Origin: Amycolatopsis sp. WAC 01376
Lineage (GTDB): Bacteria > Actinomycetota > Actinomycetes > Mycobacteriales > Pseudonocardiaceae
Length of the DNA: 64,000 nt
Reading direction: 5' to 3'
NCBI RefSeq assembly: GCF_003947415.1
Contig: NZ_QHKL01000004.1
Location: 124,001 to 188,000, forward strand
Position numbers and translations under genes: made by a program. This document shows positions 62,071 through 64,000 of the stretch, in pieces. Position 1 is the stretch's first letter. Each line of letters starts with the position of its first letter. The notes beneath the pieces were generated by a model that was not told the DNA's origin, did no database searches, and saw only the letters and a list, made by a program, of their open reading frames with translations.

Positions 62071-62319
62071 TCAGCGCCCCGCGTGGGGGTAGGGCAGCAA
62101 CGCCATCTCGCGGGCGTTCTTGATCGCCGTGGCGACCTGCTTCTGCTGCTGCGGGGTCAGCCCGGTGACGCGGCGGGCGCGGATCTTGCCGCGGTCGGAG
62201 ATGAACTTCCGCAGCAGATCGACGTCCTTCCAGTCGACCTCGGTGATCTTGTTGGCGCGCAACAGGTTCGTCTTGCGTTTGAAGGGACGCTCGCGGCCCG
62301 GCTTGCCCATCGCGCTCAC
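62071..62319 (-). CDS. rpsR2: Ribosomal protein S18, zinc-independent paralogue
   Basis: 82 residues with KKxNLLRANKITEVDWKDVD-type core (ITEVDWKDVDLLRKFISDRG, RRVTGLTPQQQKQVATAIKN, REMALLPY). No Cys at all, so it is the C-minus form that replaces the zinc-binding S18 under zinc shortage. GTG at 62319 overlaps the rpsN2 stop (GTGA). Last ribosomal gene of the operon. Confidence 0.95.
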   Translation of the reverse strand: MSAMGKPGRERPFKRKTNLLRANKITEVDWKDVDLLRKFISDRGKIRARRVTGLTPQQQKQVATAIKNAREMALLPYPHAGR

Positions 62320-62621
62320 CAGCTCGACTTCGTGACGCCGGGCAGTTCGCCGTTGTGCGCCATCTGCCGCATCCGGACCCGCGAGAGCCCGAATTTCCGC
62401 AGGTAGCCACGCGGGCGGCCGTCGGCGGCGTCACGATTGCGGATCCGCGTCGCGCTGGCGTCGCGCGGCATCGCCTGCAGGGCCGACACGGCCGCCGCCT
62501 TCTCTTCGGGCGACGCGGAGGGCGAGGCGATGGTGGCCTTCAGCTCGCGACGGCGTTCGACGTAGCGCGCGGCGATCACCTTGCGCTGGTCGTTCTTGGC
62601 GATCTTCGACTTCTTGGCCAT
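62316..62621 (-). CDS. rpsN2: Ribosomal protein S14, zinc-independent paralogue
   Basis: 101 residues, the long C-minus form: AKKSKIAKNDQRKVIAARYV, LPRDASATRIRNRD-type core and LRKFGLSRVRMRQMAHNGEL. Lacks the CxxC pairs of zinc-type S14, which is about 61 residues. ATG overlaps the rpmG2 stop by one base (TGATG). Confidence 0.96.
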   Translation of the reverse strand: MAKKSKIAKNDQRKVIAARYVERRRELKATIASPSASPEEKAAAVSALQAMPRDASATRIRNRDAADGRPRGYLRKFGLSRVRMRQMAHNGELPGVTKSSW

Positions 62622-62788
62622 CAGCGCTCCTCCTTGAACTCGACGTGCTTGCGCGCGACCGGATCGTATTTGCGCAGCACCATGCGGTCCGGGTCGTTCC
62701 GGCGGTTCTTCTTGGTGACGTAGGTGTAGCCGGTGCCGGCGGTCGAGCGGAGCTTGATGATCGGCCGGATGTCGGTGCTCTTGGCCAT
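62621..62788 (-). CDS. rpmG2: Ribosomal protein L33, zinc-independent paralogue
   Basis: 55 residues: IRPIIKLRSTAGTGYTYVTK, KNRRNDPDRMVLRKYDP and HVEFKEER. No Cys, so zinc-independent. ATG at 62788 overlaps the rpmB2 stop by one base; its own stop overlaps rpsN2. Confidence 0.96.
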   Translation of the reverse strand: MAKSTDIRPIIKLRSTAGTGYTYVTKKNRRNDPDRMVLRKYDPVARKHVEFKEER

Positions 62789-63024
62789 CAGAGCTTCACC
62801 CCTTTCGCGCGGAGCTCGGCGACGACGGCCTCGATCCCCCGCTTGTCGATGGTCTTCATGCCCTTCACCGAGACCCGCAGCCGGACCCAGCGTCCTTCGC
62901 TCGGCACGAAGTACCGCTTGGCCTGCAGGTTCGGCTCCCAGCGCCGGGACGTGCGCCGATGCGAATGCGACACCTGCTTCCCGTAACCCGGTTTGCGGCC
63001 GGTGACCTGGCACACGGCGGACAT
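62788..63024 (-). CDS. rpmB2: Ribosomal protein L28, zinc-independent paralogue
   Basis: 78 residues: SAVCQVTGRKPGYGKQVSHS, HRRTSRRWEPNLQAKRYFV and LRVSVKGMKTIDKRGI. One Cys only, so no CxxC zinc site. ATG at 63024 has GGGAGG upstream. First gene of rpmB2-rpmG2-rpsN2-rpsR2, the order of the Zur-repressed operon in mycobacteria, with a Zur-like site just upstream. Confidence 0.96.
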   Translation of the reverse strand: MSAVCQVTGRKPGYGKQVSHSHRRTSRRWEPNLQAKRYFVPSEGRWVRLRVSVKGMKTIDKRGIEAVVAELRAKGVKL

Positions 63025-63038
63025 ATACCCTCCCAAGT

Positions 63039-63059
63039 TGATATCGGTTGTCGTTTTCA
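63039..63059. promoter_or_regulatory. Candidate Zur box between rpmB2 and the Mrf-like gene
   Basis: TGATATCG-GTTGT-CGTTTTCA; on the minus strand it reads TGAAAACG...CGATATCA, arms matching at six of eight positions. AATGAAAACGA is one half of the known actinobacterial Zur palindrome. It lies in the 84-bp divergent gap and could control both directions. The second half-site is weak. Confidence 0.45.
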
Positions 63060-63108
63060 TTTACTCTACACAGCCGAACCAGAACGCCCTCGACGCCCCG
63101 GAGCTTCA

Positions 63109-64000
63109 GTGACCGACAACCCCCGCGTGCCCCTCGTCCTGATCAGTGGCCTCGCACCGGGACCGAACGCCGACCTCGCCGAGCGGCTGCGCCTCGCCGA
63201 ACCCGGCACCGCCGTCGTGCACCACGACCTGAGGCAGATTCACTCCGGAGTGGTCAAGCGGCGGATCCGGCTCGGCGACCGCGACCAGCTGACCGTCCTC
63301 GAACTCGCGCACGGCTGCGTCTCGTGCACCTTGCGCGAAGACCTGCTGCCGTTGCTGCGCAAGCTCTCGCAAATGCCGCAAGTGCGGCGGATCGTGGTCC
63401 GGCTCGACGAGGCCATGGAGCCCGAGCCGGTCAGCTGGGCGCTGCACCACGTCCTCGTCGGCGAACGGCCGGTGATCGAGGACGTCGATCTCCGGGCCGT
63501 GCTGACCGTCGTCGACTGCACGGGCTGGCTGGCCGACAGCACCGGCGACGACACGCTGGCCGAACGGAACCTGCGGGCCAGCCCCGAGGACGAGCGCACC
63601 GTCGCCCAGGTCGCGCTCTCCCAGGTCGAGTTCGCCGACCTGCTGGTCCTCGCCGGAGCGGCGACGGACGCCTGGTCCGCGGCGAAGGCCTCGGCCGTGC
63701 TCGACCGGGTCGCGCCGTCGATCCCGCGCGTCGAGCTGTCCACTGTGGACGGGAAGACCGTGCTCGACGCCGTCCCCTCCGACGCCCGGCGCGGCGAGGT
63801 CACCGACATGCACGGACCCCTGCTGCGCGGCGAGCCGCCGTTGCACACCGACTGCGGCATCGGGCTGCTCACCTTCACCTCGCAGCGCCCGTTCCACCCG
63901 GAGCGCCTCCACGACGCGATCGACGTCCTGCTCGACGGCGTCGTCCGCACCCGGGGACGGCTCTGGGTGGCGAGCCAGCCGGACATGGCGCTGTGGATCG
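63109..64000 (+). CDS. Mrf-like COG0523/CobW protein with degenerate P-loop (3' end outside window)
   Basis: Translated from GTG at 63109 (GGAG seven bases upstream) and open to the window end. The N-terminus PLVLISGLAPGPNADLAERL aligns with the COG0523 start, but the Walker A GxxGxGKT is gone. The metal-chaperone motif is present as GCVSCTLREDLL (normally CxCC). VLTVVDCTGWLAD and the CobW C-terminal stretch LLTFTSQRPFHPERL follow. In Mycobacterium smegmatis a COG0523-like gene beside the C-minus ribosomal operon encodes Mrf, which recruits the hibernation factor Mpy in zinc starvation; this gene's position and P-loop loss fit, but I cannot confirm orthology. Unlike there, it is divergent here. 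Confidence 0.8.
   Translation, partial: MTDNPRVPLVLISGLAPGPNADLAERLRLAEPGTAVVHHDLRQIHSGVVKRRIRLGDRDQLTVLELAHGCVSCTLREDLLPLLRKLSQMPQVRRIVVRLDEAMEPEPVSWALHHVLVGERPVIEDVDLRAVLTVVDCTGWLADSTGDDTLAERNLRASPEDERTVAQVALSQVEFADLLVLAGAATDAWSAAKASAVLDRVAPSIPRVELSTVDGKTVLDAVPSDARRGEVTDMHGPLLRGEPPLHTDCGIGLLTFTSQRPFHPERLHDAIDVLLDGVVRTRGRLWVASQPDMALWI

Overview
The window is about 70% GC with codon-biased third positions, GTG/TTG starts, many 4-bp ATGA/GTGA gene overlaps, ESX-associated genes, an ergothioneine operon, a GarA/FtsR/GcvH block and a mycobacterial-type C-minus ribosomal protein operon. This fits an actinomycete of the Pseudonocardiaceae; Amycolatopsis is my guess from overall gene style, not proven. 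No rRNA, tRNA, CRISPR array, transposase or phage structural gene was seen.

Layout. 1-3.2 kb: end of a hydrolase gene, a hotdog thioesterase, a Tat-exported PhoD phosphatase, and TrmL. 3.2-13.7 kb: a block syntenic with the mycobacterial acn-ripA-moxR1-Rv1480-Rv1481 region (aconitase, NlpC/P60 peptidase, MoxR, DUF58, VWA), into which mobA and a membrane KAP-type P-loop NTPase have been placed. 13.8-18.5 kb: hydrolase, MgtC, and a LysR/MFS/darcynin unit with a decayed SDR gene. 18.5-28.6 kb: secreted tripeptidyl aminopeptidase, egtABCD plus a deazaflavin-type reductase, LysR with an amino-acid dehydrogenase, and proline iminopeptidase. 28.9-32.1 kb: a four-gene ESX accessory operon. 32.3-37.1 kb: acnR, two CNNM/CBS membrane proteins and two poorly understood proteins. 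37.3-47.9 kb: aldo/keto reductase, XRE regulator/SnoaL pair, then the conserved gcvP-MerR-DUF151-ftsR-garA-gcvH-pgsA block with a TetR gene inserted and a tandem glycine riboswitch before gcvP. 48-51.4 kb: small lipoproteins and membrane proteins. 51.5-55.3 kb: a compact, fully overlapping four-gene operon (J-domain/pseudokinase, VWA, PurA-like ligase, NrtR-like degenerate NUDIX). 55.3-61.5 kb: DD-carboxypeptidase, acyl-CoA synthetase and crotonase, hydrolase/GNAT, siroheme synthase. 61.6-64 kb: ankyrin protein and zinc-independent ribosomal proteins L28-L33-S14-S18 divergent from an Mrf-like COG0523 protein.

Main points. (1) The 51.5-55.3 kb operon looks like an uncharacterised nucleotide-related system: its kinase-like, ligase and NUDIX components all lack or alter canonical active-site residues, and a strong leaderless promoter drives it. 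(2) Matches to the published corynebacterial AcnR operator lie over the -10 box of acnA and upstream of acnR, 21 kb apart, suggesting a regulon kept after the genes separated. (3) The GarA homologue has Arg in place of the first Thr of the ETTS phosphosite. (4) Near-identical long perfect palindromes and a 41-bp dispersed repeat recur at gene ends; they create spurious ORFs and probably act as bidirectional terminators.
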